Positions 15,688 to 16,810 of a DNA stretch of 16,810 nt are shown here, piece after piece (the first letter of the stretch is position 1; every line of letters starts with the position of its first letter). The notes below the pieces were generated by a model. It worked only from the letters and a program-made list of their open reading frames with translations, did not search any database and was not told the origin of the DNA. The DNA is from JBDTMT01 sp033764095 (GTDB taxonomy: Bacteria; Desulfobacterota; Binatia; HRBIN30; CADEER01): contig JANRJF010000203.1 of assembly GCA_033764095.1 (NCBI GenBank), positions 1 to 16,810 on the forward strand. Reading direction: 5' to 3'. Made by a program: the position numbers and the translations under genes.

Positions 15688-16810
15688 ATGTATTGCGATT
15701 TCTACCAGATGCGAGAACGGCCGTTTAACGTCACGGCCGATCCGAAGTTCCTGTATCTCAACGCGCGCTACCGCGAGGCGCTGTCCTCGCTCACCTACGG
15801 CATCACCCATCGCAAGGGCTTCGTCACGCTGATCGGCGAGGCGGGCACCGGCAAGACGACGCTGCTCAAGCGGCTGCTCGACGACCTCGATCAGAGCACG
15901 CGCACGGTGTTCGTCTTCAACACCAATGTCACCTTCGACGAGATCCTCGAGTACATCTTCGGCGAATTCGACCTGCCGGTGCACAACGGCAAGCGGCTCT
16001 ACATGCTGCAGCGCCTCAACCAGTTCCTGCTCGAGGAGCTCGGCAAAGGGCGCAACGTCGCGCTGCTGATCGACGAGGCGCAGGATCTCGACTACTCGGT
16101 GCTGGAGGATCTGCGCCTGCTCTCCAACCTGGAGACGGCGAAGGAGAAGATCCTGCAGATCGTGCTCTCCGGTCAGCCCGAGCTCGGCCAGAAGCTCGGC
16201 AACCCGGGGCTGCGCCAGCTGCGCCAGCGCGTCGCGGTGAACTGCCGCCTGCTGCCGCTCAGCCGCGAAGAGCTCACCGAGTACATCCAGGCGCGTCTCA
16301 CCGCCGCCGGCGCCGCCGATCCCAAGCTGTTCACGCGCGACGCCGAGGAGCGCATCTTCGAGATCTCGACCGGCATTCCGCGCCTGGTGAACATCGTCTG
16401 CGACAACGCGCTGGTGATCGGTTACGCGCTCGGCAAGAAACGCATCGGCGCCGACGTGGTGAACGAGGCGGCGGCGGACCTGCTCACGGTCGACTCGCGC
16501 GACGTCGCCGCAGTGCCGGTCGACACCCCCGCGCCGGTGGTCGTCGAGCAGGCGCCGCGCAGCCGGCGCGTGTCGCGCCTGGCGGTGGTCGGGGTGGTCG
16601 CCGCGGCATTGGTGTTCGGCTTCCTCTCGGTCGGCCGCAGCCTGCTGCGGCGCGACGCGGCGGCGCACAATGACGCGGCGCAGCGCGCGCCGCTCGAGGT
16701 CGTCGAGCCGGGCCGTCGCGAGGATCCGCCGGCGCGGGCGCCGCGCGATGTCGCGGTCGACGGCGGCGCAGCGGCAGCCGTCGCACCCGCTGCCGCGCCG
16801 GTCGAAGCGG
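15688..16810 (+). CDS. ExeA/GspA-like membrane-anchored AAA ATPase (3' end outside window)
   Basis: At least 374 residues, cut by the window end. It opens MYCDFYQMRERPFNVTADPKF, the usual start of ExeA/GspA proteins and of the ATPase found with exosortase/exopolysaccharide clusters. Walker A is GEAGTGKTT (50-58), Walker B ALLIDEAQ (125-132), sensor region LSGQPEL (161-167) and an arginine-rich LRQLRQRVAV (about 175-184). A transmembrane helix lies at about 298-318 (RLAVVGVVAAALVFGFLSVG) after an Arg-rich stretch, so the ATPase domain is cytoplasmic. An Ala/Pro-rich segment beyond it enters the periplasm, where family members often carry a peptidoglycan-binding domain (not seen). The gene starts 3 bp after the regulator stop. 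Which envelope machine it serves depends on the missing downstream genes. Confidence 0.92.
   Translation, partial: MYCDFYQMRERPFNVTADPKFLYLNARYREALSSLTYGITHRKGFVTLIGEAGTGKTTLLKRLLDDLDQSTRTVFVFNTNVTFDEILEYIFGEFDLPVHNGKRLYMLQRLNQFLLEELGKGRNVALLIDEAQDLDYSVLEDLRLLSNLETAKEKILQIVLSGQPELGQKLGNPGLRQLRQRVAVNCRLLPLSREELTEYIQARLTAAGAADPKLFTRDAEERIFEISTGIPRLVNIVCDNALVIGYALGKKRIGADVVNEAAADLLTVDSRDVAAVPVDTPAPVVVEQAPRSRRVSRLAVVGVVAAALVFGFLSVGRSLLRRDAAAHNDAAQRAPLEVVEPGRREDPPARAPRDVAVDGGAAAAVAPAAAPVEA

Overview
The window is about 16.8 kb of very GC-rich bacterial DNA, coding on both strands and cut at both ends inside genes. Three things suggest an uncultured, soil-type lineage of the former Deltaproteobacteria (for example Candidatus Binatota): a coenzyme F420 operon, two NtrC-type sigma-54 activators, and secreted proteins combining an EF-hand/dockerin-like motif with a Pro/Thr linker. 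This placement is inference; no rRNA, tRNA or other taxonomic marker gene is present. I see no insertion sequence, phage gene, CRISPR array or RNA gene.

Layout. (1) 1-2656, minus strand: cofG > cofH > cofD (cut at the window edge), a tightly overlapping operon for the deazaflavin FO and its conversion to the F420 precursor. (2) 2746-5946, minus: a 1066-residue exported NHL beta-propeller protein with twelve repeats, a Pro/Thr linker, a dockerin-like segment and a cohesin-like C-terminal domain. (3) 6213-7983, minus: a soluble receiver-histidine kinase hybrid followed by an uncharacterised 222-residue protein. The kinase has a good sigma-54 (-24/-12) promoter match and an inverted repeat at enhancer distance. 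(4) 8581-8853, plus: a 90-residue protein with a His/Asp-rich start. (5) 9109-9849, minus: a small exported protein with an EF-hand-like motif and Pro/Thr linker. (6) 10136-16810: two regulatory operons diverging from a 377-bp region. Leftward is a chimera of pseudo-receiver, degenerate sigma-54-type AAA+ domain and histidine kinase, then an NtrC-type regulator with GAFTDA in place of GAFTGA. Rightward is a small degenerate kinase-like protein, a canonical NtrC-type regulator (GAFTGA), and an ExeA/GspA-like membrane ATPase cut by the window end.

How it may work together. The most unusual part is region 6. Each arm pairs a kinase-like protein lacking key catalytic residues with an intact-looking sigma-54 activator. 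None of the three kinase-like proteins in the window has a transmembrane segment or a recognisable sensor domain. The chimera has lost nearly everything an activator needs (sigma-54 loop, Walker B glutamate, arginine finger, receiver aspartate) but keeps the kinase phospho-acceptor histidine motif. A scaffold, decoy or phosphotransfer role toward its co-transcribed regulator is a reasonable hypothesis. The rightward arm resembles regulator plus ExeA-type ATPase clusters near envelope, secretion or exopolysaccharide loci, but the downstream genes are outside the window.
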